DNA of 64,000 nt from Zoogloea sp041917255 (GTDB lineage Bacteria > Pseudomonadota > Gammaproteobacteria > Burkholderiales > Rhodocyclaceae), in contig JAYRYA010000020.1 in assembly GCA_041917255.1 (NCBI GenBank), positions 1 through 64,000 of the forward strand, written 5' to 3'. This document shows positions 20,382 through 28,111 of the stretch, in pieces. The translations under genes were made by a program, and so were the position numbers. The notes under the pieces are model-generated. The model was not told the DNA's origin and ran no database searches. It saw only the letters and a list, made by a program, of their open reading frames with translations. Within the stretch, counting starts at the first letter, position 1. The number at the start of each line of letters is the position of its first letter.

Positions 20382-21547
20382 AGGGCGACGTCAGCGCTCG
20401 CGGGATGGTCGGGCGCGGTGATGGCGAAGGTGGCGGGAAGGCTGCCGAGCGCGCCAGTGGAAAGGGCTGCGAGCGTGTCGGCTTCGAGATAGTTGCGGGT
20501 GACGAGACGGTCGGCGGGGTGTTGCCGGCGCTGGCTGGCGTCGGCGCGCTCGCCACCGAAGATCAGGGCGCCGCGGCAACGCCGGCCAATGGCGGCGAGG
20601 CAGTCGGTGCCGCCCACGCAGCGGGCGTAGCGCATGGTCTCGGCCCAGTTGGCGACGGCATCGCGCAGGTTTTCGTTTCGGCAGGCGCCGGTGAGTGTGT
20701 CGAGCGCTGGCAGACGGCCTAGTTCGAGCGTGCCAACGCGCTCTGGGGCTACCACTGCGGGCAGGCTGACGAGGCAGTCGGCGCTGGCCTGGATCACCTG
20801 CTGCAGCCAGCCAGGGTAGCTGGGGCGGCGTTTCTGTAGCCGGTAGATGTCGTCAGTGGTGATTGCCACCAGACGATCATTGCCCGTTGCGGTGCGTACC
20901 GGGATGACGCCGTTGCCAGGGGCAGCGTCGAGTGCTTCGACGTATTCGCGTATCTGACGGGCCTCGGTGTCGCCACCGCAGCGGGCGGGGCCGGCGCTGC
21001 GGGATTGGCTGGCCAAGGGGGCGCCGGCGGCAATGACGATGGCGGCGGCGCGGCCGGACTGGTCGCCGGCGAGGACGCTTGGATTGCCGGCTTCGTCGGT
21101 GAGCTGGAGGCTGCCGATGCTGTCCCAGTTGAGCGTGTCGGGCTTGGGGTTGTTCTTGAAGCTACCGGAGACGGCGTACCACAGGCATTCGCCGTTGCCG
21201 TCGCGCAGATCGGGCAGGTTGAGGGTGAGGTAGGGCAGGCGTCCGACGCTGGTCTGGCCCTTGCTCCCGCAGGTTTCCGACGACCCGTCGCCGTCGAGGT
21301 CGGGGCAGGGCAGGTAGCCGAAGTCCGCGTTGGGGTGCTCGCGGTTGCGGTAGGTGGTGGCAAAGCCGAGGAGGGCGTCGCGGGCGGTGGTGAGCGCGTC
21401 GGCGGTGTGTGCCTCGCGGATGAGCGCCCGGTGGGCTGCACTGTCCTGACGGGACAGCAGCCAGCCGAGACCACCCACGGCCAGGAGGACGAGCAGGGCG
21501 GGCAGGAGCATGCCGCGCTGCCGGCGCCAGGCAGTCCCGGAGCGCAT
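20369..21547 (-). CDS. Membrane-anchored pseudopilin-like protein
   Basis: The 392-residue protein starts with a short basic leader, then QRG followed by MLLPALLVLLAVGGLGWLL, a PilX-like N-terminal helix that may be a prepilin leader without the usual Glu5. The body has several cysteine pairs (SETCGSKG, GDGECLWY-like region, TDCLAAIGRRCRGA) and the GYLPCPDLDGDG motif shared with the downstream gene. Overlaps on both sides (TGATG upstream, 13 bases downstream) mark a three-gene operon. Function is inferred only from leader type and context; it could be a minor pilin or tip component. Confidence 0.68.
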   Translation of the reverse strand: MRSGTAWRRQRGMLLPALLVLLAVGGLGWLLSRQDSAAHRALIREAHTADALTTARDALLGFATTYRNREHPNADFGYLPCPDLDGDGSSETCGSKGQTSVGRLPYLTLNLPDLRDGNGECLWYAVSGSFKNNPKPDTLNWDSIGSLQLTDEAGNPSVLAGDQSGRAAAIVIAAGAPLASQSRSAGPARCGGDTEARQIREYVEALDAAPGNGVIPVRTATGNDRLVAITTDDIYRLQKRRPSYPGWLQQVIQASADCLVSLPAVVAPERVGTLELGRLPALDTLTGACRNENLRDAVANWAETMRYARCVGGTDCLAAIGRRCRGALIFGGERADASQRRQHPADRLVTRNYLEADTLAALSTGALGSLPATFAITAPDHPASADVALCIP

Positions 21548-21906
21548 CAGGGGACGCCGGTGCTGACGGTGGGGACACCGACCTGCAGTCGATGGCGCCG
21601 GCCATCAGGGCCCGTCACGAGGGCGCTGGCTTCGTCCATGCGGATCTGGCGGGCGTCAGCAGGGGTAGCCTGGCCGTCCAGAAAGATCACCGGCTGGCCA
21701 TCGCTGCGGGTGATGATGCCGTCAAGGCGTGGTGGCGGTGCCGGGGCTGCGACTGGCTGCGGCGGTGGCTGGTCGAGTCGGGCGCGGGCTGCAGGGGTGT
21801 GGAATAGTCGGCCGAGGGGTTCGGCCCCGGCATCGAGGCCAGGGAAAAGCGCCAGAAGGAGCAGGGTACTTGCCTGCACAAACGATAGGAATGAGAACAT
21901 GCGCAT
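21547..21906 (-). CDS. Small exported protein heading the pseudopilin operon
   Basis: The 119-residue protein has an N-terminal signal or anchor (residues 4-24, FLSFVQASTLLLLALFPGL), then a Pro-rich linker (QPPPQPVAAPAPPP) and a compact C-terminal segment beginning LDGIITRSDGQPVIFLDGQ. Layout and the repeat-like DGIITRSDG segment recall pilus accessory proteins such as PilP/GspC, but similarity is weak. Its stop overlaps the next gene start (TGATG). I do not assign a specific function. Confidence 0.6.
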   Translation of the reverse strand: MRMFSFLSFVQASTLLLLALFPGLDAGAEPLGRLFHTPAARARLDQPPPQPVAAPAPPPRLDGIITRSDGQPVIFLDGQATPADARQIRMDEASALVTGPDGRRHRLQVGVPTVSTGVP

Positions 21907-21962
21907 ATGCGCAGGAATTTAGCATGATTCGTGCAGGAGCGCAGCCTCACGCCGCGCAGGCT

Positions 21963-23726
21963 TCAGGACGCGGCGAGGACGCGGTTCTTGCCGGATCGTT
22001 TGGCGATGTACATGGCCTTGTCGGCGCGGTCCAGCGCCTGCTCGGGCGTTTCCCCCTCGAGCAACTGGGCGACGCCGGCGCTGAAGGTGATGAGCAGCTT
22101 TTGCTGCCGGGCCAGGAAGAATCGCTTGGTGAGGGCGCGCTGCAGCCGGACGAGGGCGGCGACGGCGGCTTCGAGACCGGTGTCGGGGAGCAGGATGACG
22201 AACTCCTCGCCGCCGTAGCGGGCGACGGAATCCTGCGGCCGGATGTTTTCCCGGACGACCTCGGTGAGGTGCTGGAGCGCGCCGTCGCCGGCCTGGTGGC
22301 CGTGGACGTCGTTGATCTGCTTGAAGTTGTCGATGTCGAGCAGTCCCAGGCACAGCGGCGTGCCGCGGCGTTGGGCGAAGGCGGTCTCGCGGGCCAGGGC
22401 GTCGTCGAGGCCTTTGCGGTTGAGCACGCCGGTCAGCGGGTCGTGGCGGAGGAGGTCGCTGGTCTGTTCGAGCTCGTGCTGGAGCCGGGTGATCTCGGTA
22501 TTGGCGTCGTCCACGCGACTGCGCAGGGCCACCAGTTCGTCCCGCGAGCGGGCCGTGGATTCCTGGACGCTACGGGTTTCGCGCATCACGTCGGCGATCA
22601 CGTCGGTGAGTTCGGTGATGTCGTGGGCCGCAGCGATGCGTGCCGCGGAGCGTTCAATCTTGGTGTGGTAGTCGCCGGTGGAGTCGGTGAATTCGCCAAG
22701 GCGGTCGACGAAGCGGGAAAGCATCTCCTTGAGGCGTAGCTGAGCGTCGGAGAGTTCGAGCTTGATGGCGCTCTGGCGATCGATCACGTCACGCAAGCGG
22801 CTTTCGAGTTCACTCAGGACACGAATGTCGAGGGGGTGGGCGAACATCTCGCCCATCAGGGCGATCTGGCCGTGGAGCCAGCGATCATCCACCACCAGTT
22901 CGCCGATGTTCTCCAGGATGAGCTGGAGGACGTGCTGGAGGGCATCCCGCAGGGCGTGCTGGTCCTCGCTGGCCCATTCGAGGCCGGCACGAAGCTTGTC
23001 GAGGCGCTGCCGGAGCACGTTGGCGGTAAATCGGATCGGCTGCTGACGCAGGGCGGCGGCCAGTTCCCGGGCTTCCGTGGCGAAATCGGAATCGGTGGTC
23101 GGAGCCTGGCTGGCGACGCTATCGATCAGGCTGGCCAGCAAGCCGGCGAAGGGCTCTGCCGCGGTGTCGGTGCGCAGCGATTCGCTGGCGTGGGGCATCG
23201 ACGCAGAGGTGGCCGGAAGCTCGGCAGTGTTTGCCGGCAGCTCGTCGTCGTCGGTGTTGCGGGTCCAGGCCCGCAGCAGCCCCTGAAGTCGTTCGGCGAG
23301 GCGGTCCGGGTTGGTGCCGGAGGCGCTCAGCACACGGTCGAGCATCTCGCGCTTGCGGGCCTGGGTGAGGCCTGCCTGGCGCCGGTCCCATTCGGCGATC
23401 AGGTCGCGCAGCAGGGTGCCCCAGTTGATGTCCTGGCTGTCCGTGGCGCCTAATGCGTCGGCGATCACCGCACCTAGCTTGGTCCAGTCGGCCTGGGCCA
23501 CAGCGGCGTCGAAATCCCGGGCGATGCGCAGGGCTTCGTGGTTGTGCCGGGGCAGGGACGCAGCGATCTGCCGGAGGGCACGGTCGGGAAAGGCCTCTTC
23601 GACGGGCGTGCCGGCGATCTCGTGATAGAGGGTCTGGTAGTTGTCGGGGGTGGGCGCGATCCGTCGCAGGGCAAGTTGTCGGAAGGCTTCGCGGGCGATG
23701 TCCGAGGGACGGTTGGGTTCGTTCAT
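21963..23726 (-). CDS. Diguanylate cyclase with large helical N-terminus
   Basis: The 587-residue protein ends in a GGDEF domain with an intact YGGEEF active site (about 501-506) and the inhibitory I-site RPQD five residues before it. It should therefore make cyclic di-GMP under product feedback. Residues 1-400 are a mostly helical soluble region without a sensor I recognise (IAREAFRQLALRRIAPTPDNYQTLYHEIAG at the start, a type seen in other Rhodocyclales GGDEF proteins). A coiled coil leads into the cyclase. There are no membrane segments. It appears to be a single gene on the minus strand. Confidence 0.9.
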   Translation of the reverse strand: MNEPNRPSDIAREAFRQLALRRIAPTPDNYQTLYHEIAGTPVEEAFPDRALRQIAASLPRHNHEALRIARDFDAAVAQADWTKLGAVIADALGATDSQDINWGTLLRDLIAEWDRRQAGLTQARKREMLDRVLSASGTNPDRLAERLQGLLRAWTRNTDDDELPANTAELPATSASMPHASESLRTDTAAEPFAGLLASLIDSVASQAPTTDSDFATEARELAAALRQQPIRFTANVLRQRLDKLRAGLEWASEDQHALRDALQHVLQLILENIGELVVDDRWLHGQIALMGEMFAHPLDIRVLSELESRLRDVIDRQSAIKLELSDAQLRLKEMLSRFVDRLGEFTDSTGDYHTKIERSAARIAAAHDITELTDVIADVMRETRSVQESTARSRDELVALRSRVDDANTEITRLQHELEQTSDLLRHDPLTGVLNRKGLDDALARETAFAQRRGTPLCLGLLDIDNFKQINDVHGHQAGDGALQHLTEVVRENIRPQDSVARYGGEEFVILLPDTGLEAAVAALVRLQRALTKRFFLARQQKLLITFSAGVAQLLEGETPEQALDRADKAMYIAKRSGKNRVLAAS

Positions 23727-23826
23727 GGCGGGTCTGCGCTGGGCGGTTTGCGAGCTGCCGTCGTCAACTCAAGCCTCGGTGCCGGGCTGGGTTGAGAGAC
23801 GGCGCTCCTGGTAAGCCCGTTGAATA

Positions 23827-23869
23827 ACGGCCGTGCCCGACATGCCTTGAGGCTGCCGAACACGGCCGT
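23827..23869. repeat. Inverted repeat between response regulator and diguanylate cyclase genes
   Basis: ACGGCCGTG (23827-23835) and CACGGCCGT (23861-23869) are perfect inverted nine-base arms 25 bases apart. An A run follows on the plus strand, so it is not a standard terminator in either direction. It could be a stem in the transcript downstream of the response regulator. Confidence 0.4.
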
Positions 23870-23894
23870 CGCGCAAAAAAAAGAAACCCGCCGG

Positions 23895-24536
23895 CTACTC
23901 GGCCAGCCCGTGCTTGAGCCCGTAATGGGTCAGTTCGGCGTTATTGCGCAGGTTCATCTTCTCGAGAAGACGGGCACGATAGACGCTGACCGTCTTGACG
24001 CTGAGGTTGAGCGCCTCGGCGATCTCGGTGGGGGTCTTGCCGGAGGCGATCATGCACAGGGTTTGATACTCGCGATCAGAGAGCTTCTCGTGGGGCGGGC
24101 GCTCGCTGTCTTCGCCGATGGCGTTGGCGAGCTCTTCGGCAAGGGACGGGCTGACGTACTTCTTGCCGCTGGCTACCTGGCGGATCGCGGTGACGAGGAG
24201 TTCCGGCGCGCTCTGCTTGGTGAGGTAGCCCGCCGCGCCAGCCTTGAGGGCGCGGATCGCGTACTGCTCTTCGGGGTACATGCTGAGGATGAGCACCGGC
24301 AGGCGCGGGTATTCCTTCTTGATGATCTTGAGGGCGTCGATGCCGTTGCGGTCGGGCATCGAGACGTCCATCAGCACTACATCCCATTCGCCCGAGCGCA
24401 CCAGTTGCACTGCCTGGACGCCGTTTTCGGCTTCGCCGGCCACGGTGAGGTCGGCGGTGTCAGAGAGTATCTGGCGCAGGCCCTGGCGGACGATGGCGTG
24501 GTCGTCGGCGATAAGTACGCGGATGGGCTTGCTCAT
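23895..24536 (-). CDS. LuxR/NarL-family response regulator
   Basis: The 213-residue protein has a receiver domain (acidic pair Asp11-Asp12, phosphoacceptor Asp57 in LMDVSMP, Lys in TKQSAP) and a LuxR-type helix-turn-helix at about 146-205 (LSDREYQTLCMIASGKTPTEIAEAL, LSVKTVSVYRARL). It resembles UvrY/GacA-type regulators in size and layout. It is translationally coupled (ATGA) to the histidine kinase gene immediately upstream, its expected partner. Targets cannot be read from sequence. Confidence 0.93.
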   Translation of the reverse strand: MSKPIRVLIADDHAIVRQGLRQILSDTADLTVAGEAENGVQAVQLVRSGEWDVVLMDVSMPDRNGIDALKIIKKEYPRLPVLILSMYPEEQYAIRALKAGAAGYLTKQSAPELLVTAIRQVASGKKYVSPSLAEELANAIGEDSERPPHEKLSDREYQTLCMIASGKTPTEIAEALNLSVKTVSVYRARLLEKMNLRNNAELTHYGLKHGLAE

Positions 24537-26089
24537 GCAAGGCTCCTGAAGGGGTTGGGCTCTTCCGCTGAGGCAGGCAGGAGCGGTGCGCGCAGACAGA
24601 GGCGGGTTCCGTGGGGCGGGATGTCTGACAGATCCAGGCGTCCGCCCAGGCTGGCCAGTCGCTCGCGGATGCCGCGCAGGCCAAAGGATCGGGGTTTCTG
24701 CAGATCGGTGGCGTCGAGACCGCAGCCGTCGTCGGCAATCTCGAGCACCACCTCGTCACCTTCCTGCATGAGTCTCACGTTCACCTCGCTGGCTCCGGCA
24801 TGCTTGCTTACGTTGGTCAGCGCTTCCTGAAACACCCGGAAGAAGGCCAGAGCCGTATCGTAGTCCGGGTCGAGGTCGTGGTCAGTACAAAGAATGTTAC
24901 AGGCGATGCCTGTCCGCTGAGCGAAGTCCTCGCCCTGGGATTCAATCGCCGCAGCGAGACCGAAATCCTTGAGGATGCCTGGGCGCAGCTCCCGCGTGAC
25001 GCGTCCGACGGTGGCGATGGCGTCGTCCACCATCCGCCCCACATTGCGGGCGCGTTCGCGGGCCTGGGTGAGGTTGACCTCGAGCTTGGCTTCGAGGAGG
25101 GACATCTCGAATTTCATGGCAACCAGGGTGCCGCCGAGTACGTCGTGAACATCTCGCGCGATACGCTCACGCTCGTCTTCCTTGATGCGCTGGAGGTGAT
25201 TCGAGAGAGCCGCCAGCTGGCTGCGGGATTCGCGCAGGTCGGCCTCGACGTGTTTGCTGTGGGTGATGTTCCACATCACGCCTTCCCACACCACCGCACC
25301 CATTTCGGACAGACGCGGCGAACTGCGCAGGTTGATCCACTTCTGCTCGCCAGTGGCGAGCTGAATGCGGCCTTCCCAGTTGAGGGTCGAGAGGTTCTCG
25401 GCCGACACGCAGGCGGCTTCCATGAAGCCTGGCAGGTCTTCCTTGAGCAGCCAGTTCATCCAGCCCGCCGAGCTGCCGATGAGCGCTTCGGCCGTGTTCC
25501 CGAAGAGCATTGCTGCGGCCTCGGAGAGATACTGGAAGCCGAGCATGCCATCCGGCGTGTAGCCCATCTGGAAGACCACGCCAGGGATGTTGTCGGTGAG
25601 AGCGCGCAGACGTGCCTCGCTCTGGCGCAGCGTTTGCTCGGCCTGACGCTTCTCGCGCCGATTGACGACTTCGCGCATCTCCCGCTCGACGGCTGGCACC
25701 AGGCGATCGAGCTTGTTCTTGCTGAGGTAGTCGTGGGCGCCGGCGCGCATCGCGGCGATGGCCTCGTCCTCCTGCATCACGCCGGAGACGATGATGAAGG
25801 GCAGATCGACGCCGAGTTCCTGGGTGCTGCGCAAGGCCGCCTGGGCGTTAAAGCCGGGCAGGTTGTGGTCGCACAGGATGACGTCCCAGCTCTCGCGCTG
25901 CAGCGCCTCAAGCAGGCCTTCCTCGGACGCTACCTGCAGGTAGGTCGGCGCGTAGCCTGCGTTGCGGAAACGGTGGAGTAGCAGGATGACGTCGTTTTCG
26001 GAGTCTTCGATGAAGAGCAGGCGGATCGGCGGCTTGGCCGGACCGACCGGAGAAAAGCTGGGGGTATCCGGCTTGTGGGCAGTAGGCAT
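24533..26089 (-). CDS. Hybrid sensor histidine kinase, receiver-PAS-HisKA_3
   Basis: The 518-residue soluble kinase starts with a receiver domain (about 22-140, Asp74 in CDHNLPG), followed by a PAS domain (about 160-285) and a NarX/UhpB-type transmitter. The phosphorylated histidine is His315 in ARDVHDVLGGTL, and the ATP-binding part has LTNVSKHAGASEV, IADDGCGLD and GLRGIRERLASLGG. It has no membrane segment, so the signal is internal or delivered through phosphorylation of the N-terminal receiver. Its stop overlaps the response regulator start, and the pair forms one operon. Confidence 0.92.
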   Translation of the reverse strand: MPTAHKPDTPSFSPVGPAKPPIRLLFIEDSENDVILLLHRFRNAGYAPTYLQVASEEGLLEALQRESWDVILCDHNLPGFNAQAALRSTQELGVDLPFIIVSGVMQEDEAIAAMRAGAHDYLSKNKLDRLVPAVEREMREVVNRREKRQAEQTLRQSEARLRALTDNIPGVVFQMGYTPDGMLGFQYLSEAAAMLFGNTAEALIGSSAGWMNWLLKEDLPGFMEAACVSAENLSTLNWEGRIQLATGEQKWINLRSSPRLSEMGAVVWEGVMWNITHSKHVEADLRESRSQLAALSNHLQRIKEDERERIARDVHDVLGGTLVAMKFEMSLLEAKLEVNLTQARERARNVGRMVDDAIATVGRVTRELRPGILKDFGLAAAIESQGEDFAQRTGIACNILCTDHDLDPDYDTALAFFRVFQEALTNVSKHAGASEVNVRLMQEGDEVVLEIADDGCGLDATDLQKPRSFGLRGIRERLASLGGRLDLSDIPPHGTRLCLRAPLLPASAEEPNPFRSLA

Positions 26090-26128
26090 GCGCTAAGTAC
26101 GGGCTGCGTGGTTGTGTCGCTTTATGTT

Positions 26129-26134
26129 TATAAT
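26129..26134 (+). promoter_or_regulatory. Possible -10 box for tRNA-Thr
   Basis: A perfect TATAAT lies about 104 bases before the tRNA, but no good -35 sequence is found at normal spacing. The 26090-26237 interval shows no gene. Confidence 0.35.
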
Positions 26135-26237
26135 CCGGCCCTCGCTGGGGCCTGCACCATTCCAAAGGATAGTTCAGGCTGGCCTTTGCAGTCCATGCGT
26201 ATCGGGATGTTTCCGCGTGGCAGGAAGGCGGCGATCA

Positions 26238-26313
26238 GCCGGTGTAGCTCAGTTGGTAGAGCAGCGCACTTGTAATGCGAAGGTCGAGGGTTCGATTCCT
26301 TTCACCGGCACCA
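26238..26313 (+). tRNA. tRNA-Thr (anticodon TGT)
   Basis: The 76-base sequence folds as a cloverleaf. The acceptor stem GCCGGTG pairs with CACCGGC, the D arm is GCTC/GAGC, the anticodon loop is CTTGTAA with TGT at 26271-26273, and the T arm contains GGTTCGATTCC. CCA is encoded at 26311-26313. It is close to E. coli tRNA-Thr(UGU) along its length. Confidence 0.97.
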
Positions 26314-26331
26314 GAAAAATCAACGAGATAG

Positions 26332-26356
26332 GCCGATCCGTGAGGGTCGGCTTTTT
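26332..26356 (+). terminator. Terminator of tRNA-Thr
   Basis: An eight-base stem with one G-T pair (26332-26339 with 26344-26351), a GTGA loop and a five-T tail lie 18 bases past the tRNA end. An outer CAACGA/TCGTTG pair extends the fold. Confidence 0.85.
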
Positions 26357-26407
26357 CGTTGGGGTTACGCCGGGGTTACATCTCCGTCAATCCAGGTGCG
26401 ATCAAAA

Positions 26408-26554
26408 ATGCACGGAATCGTGGGTTACATCATCATCGGCGCATGCGTCGTCGCCGCGCTGGTGGCTGTGGCGTCGTTCGTGATCGACATGCGGCAGAGC
26501 CAGCGGGGCGCCGAGAAGCGGCGCCGGCTCTCGTCGCGCCTGACTGGAAAGTGA
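26408..26554 (+). CDS. Small single-pass membrane protein, hypothetical
   Basis: This 48-residue frame encodes one hydrophobic helix (residues 3-26, IVGYIIIGACVVAALVAVASF) followed by a strongly basic tail (RQSQRGAEKRRRLSSRLTGK). The positive-inside rule puts the C-terminus in the cytoplasm. A weak AGGTG ribosome site precedes the ATG. It ends six bases before the DUF5710-like gene, suggesting co-transcription. I do not recognise a family; a chance frame is possible. Confidence 0.5.
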   Translation: MHGIVGYIIIGACVVAALVAVASFVIDMRQSQRGAEKRRRLSSRLTGK

Positions 26555-26560
26555 TCCGCC

Positions 26561-26872
26561 ATGAAAACCTACCTGCGCGTACCGTTTGCCGAGAAGGACG
26601 AAGCCAAGCGCCTGGGCGCCCGCTGGGATCCGGCAAAGAAGCTGTGGTACGTCCAGAATGCTCCCAATCTCGCGGCCTTCGAGCGCTGGCTGCCGGTTCA
26701 GTCTGATCTGGCGGGCGCGGTCACGCAGCCCGCGACGACTGTCAGGATGAAAGCGGCCCAGGTGCAGACGGGGTCGCGCTACTTCGATTTGCACTGCGAC
26801 TGTTTGCCTTGGGTGGGCTGTGCCGCGTGCGGGCCGGTGGTCGAAGCCCGGGGCTGGCGGGCTCCGGCCTAG
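26561..26872 (+). CDS. DUF5710-like protein
   Basis: The 103-residue protein begins with the compact motif MKTYLRVPFAEKDEAKRLGARWDPAKKLWYV, typical of DUF5710. This short domain is found alone or attached to DNA primases and plasmid or phage proteins. The C-terminal third has four cysteines in CDCLPWVGCAACG, possibly a metal site. A GGAAAG ribosome site precedes the ATG. Biochemical function of the family is unknown to me. It sits between two tRNA genes with other small unknown genes. Confidence 0.72.
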   Translation: MKTYLRVPFAEKDEAKRLGARWDPAKKLWYVQNAPNLAAFERWLPVQSDLAGAVTQPATTVRMKAAQVQTGSRYFDLHCDCLPWVGCAACGPVVEARGWRAPA

Positions 26873-26998
26873 CCGGACGGGGTATTGCTCGCGCGGCCGT
26901 GATGGCGGCTCGGTGCTAAAGCGAAGTCAGGCGAATCCGCCATCAAGCTCGTACGGACTGGGTCGTTAAACCATGGTCTTCAGTTGTTAGCCGCGACC

Positions 26999-27394
26999 AT
27001 GCAGATCCGTATTCATGCCACGCATCCCCGGGACGGTCGGTCGTTCAAGATCACGATGGTGAACTTCCCCGACGACCGCGCCGACGATTTTGCCCGCAGC
27101 GTCAAGTCTCTGGCGAAAGTCACCTATGGATCGCTGCTCCAGCAGCTTGTTACCGAGAGGGCGCCGGAGGCTCGCCGTGATGCCTTCTTTGACACCCTCT
27201 TCAGCAACATCTGCAGCGAGTTTCAGATGTTCGGAAGTCAGTTCGACTTTACCGACTCGATGGAGCGGCAGCCGGTCGATCTCTTCCGTAACTTCCTGAG
27301 CCTCTGCGCGTCGGTCTACGCCGCCCAGACCTTTGGTTGGCTGCCGACAACTGCGCTCTTGCAGGCGCCGGACAAGGCTGCGCCCCGGGGCTGA
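26999..27394 (+). CDS. Hypothetical protein, 131 residues
   Basis: The ATG at 26999 opens a frame beginning MQIRIHATHPRDGRSFKI; an upstream TTG in frame adds five residues. The product is soluble with no signal peptide, a beta-rich first third and helical remainder (FFDTLFSNICSEFQMFGSQF, LFRNFLSLCASVYAAQTFGW). I recognise no domain. No strong ribosome site is seen. Third of three small genes between the tRNA genes. Confidence 0.5.
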   Translation: MQIRIHATHPRDGRSFKITMVNFPDDRADDFARSVKSLAKVTYGSLLQQLVTERAPEARRDAFFDTLFSNICSEFQMFGSQFDFTDSMERQPVDLFRNFLSLCASVYAAQTFGWLPTTALLQAPDKAAPRG

Positions 27395-27714
27395 CGCTGC
27401 GGTTGTAGGACTGGCGCCAGAAGATCAAGGCTTGCGTCGTGGTTGACGATCATCAGATCGTGAGCGGTTTTGGTGTCGAAAACGGCCGAGTGCACTGCGG
27501 CGCCGGTCGTGCGCCTCGCTTTCGACAGAGATGTGGCGTTCGGCTTGCGAGCGCAGCCTCCAGGGCGTCGGCCTGCTGATCATCAGGCCATCAGGCAGGG
27601 GCGGCGCCTCGTCAAACAACGCAGCGCTGCACCCGAATTGGCGGATTCGGGCAGGCTTTCATGGCTCCTTCGATACCGGCTGCCGGCCGATTGATTGAGT
27701 CCACTCAAAAAAAC
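27395..27714. other. Gene-poor stretch before the initiator tRNA
   Basis: I find no convincing gene here; the open frames are short, lack ribosome sites and have no recognisable domain. A near-perfect inverted repeat, GCCTGCTGATCATCAGGC at 27571-27588, and a smaller one, ACGATC/GATCGT around 27454-27469, are the only structures noticed. This could be decayed coding sequence. Confidence 0.4.
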
Positions 27715-27743
27715 TTGACGCGGTGTTCTGACTTGTCTAATAT
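27715..27743 (+). promoter_or_regulatory. Sigma-70 promoter of the initiator tRNA
   Basis: TTGACG (27715-27720), 17 bases and TAATAT (27738-27743) form a strong promoter. Transcription would begin about seven bases before the mature tRNA. Confidence 0.85.
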
Positions 27744-27756
27744 GTCGTTTCTCCGA

Positions 27757-27834
<78 letters not shown>

Positions 27835-27840
27835 ATTAGT

Positions 27841-27880
27841 AAAGCAAAAGGCCAATCCGAAAGGGTTGGCCTTTTGCTTT
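27841..27880 (+). terminator. Terminator of the initiator tRNA
   Basis: An 18-base stem with a wobble pair, GAAA loop and T-rich 3' arm lies eight bases after the tRNA. The outer arms AAAGCAAAAG/CTTTTGCTTT are identical to part of the terminator at 3532-3587. The following bases to 28111 contain no gene I can support. Confidence 0.9.
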
Positions 27881-28111
27881 ACGTGTCGTTGCATCGTTAT
27901 TGTTCCCGCCGCTTCAAGGTCGTAGCTCCACTGCTGTCGAGGAAGTCGTTCGCCCCGGTTGGCGGGCGTGCCGCGCCAGCTCGCCGGGCGGCAATAGCGG
28001 TGAAACCGGCCGTCTGGTCGTGCAAGGCGGTAAGTTTACGACTGTGGCTACAGTCCTTCACGTCTTGCGACGCCTGCTGAAGTTTGATCTGCAGATCGAT
28101 TTGCTGCCGGT

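Noticed and set aside
27470..27694. Open frame in the gap before the initiator tRNA
   Set aside because: No ribosome site, no domain, and composition unlike neighbouring genes; treated as non-coding or decayed sequence.
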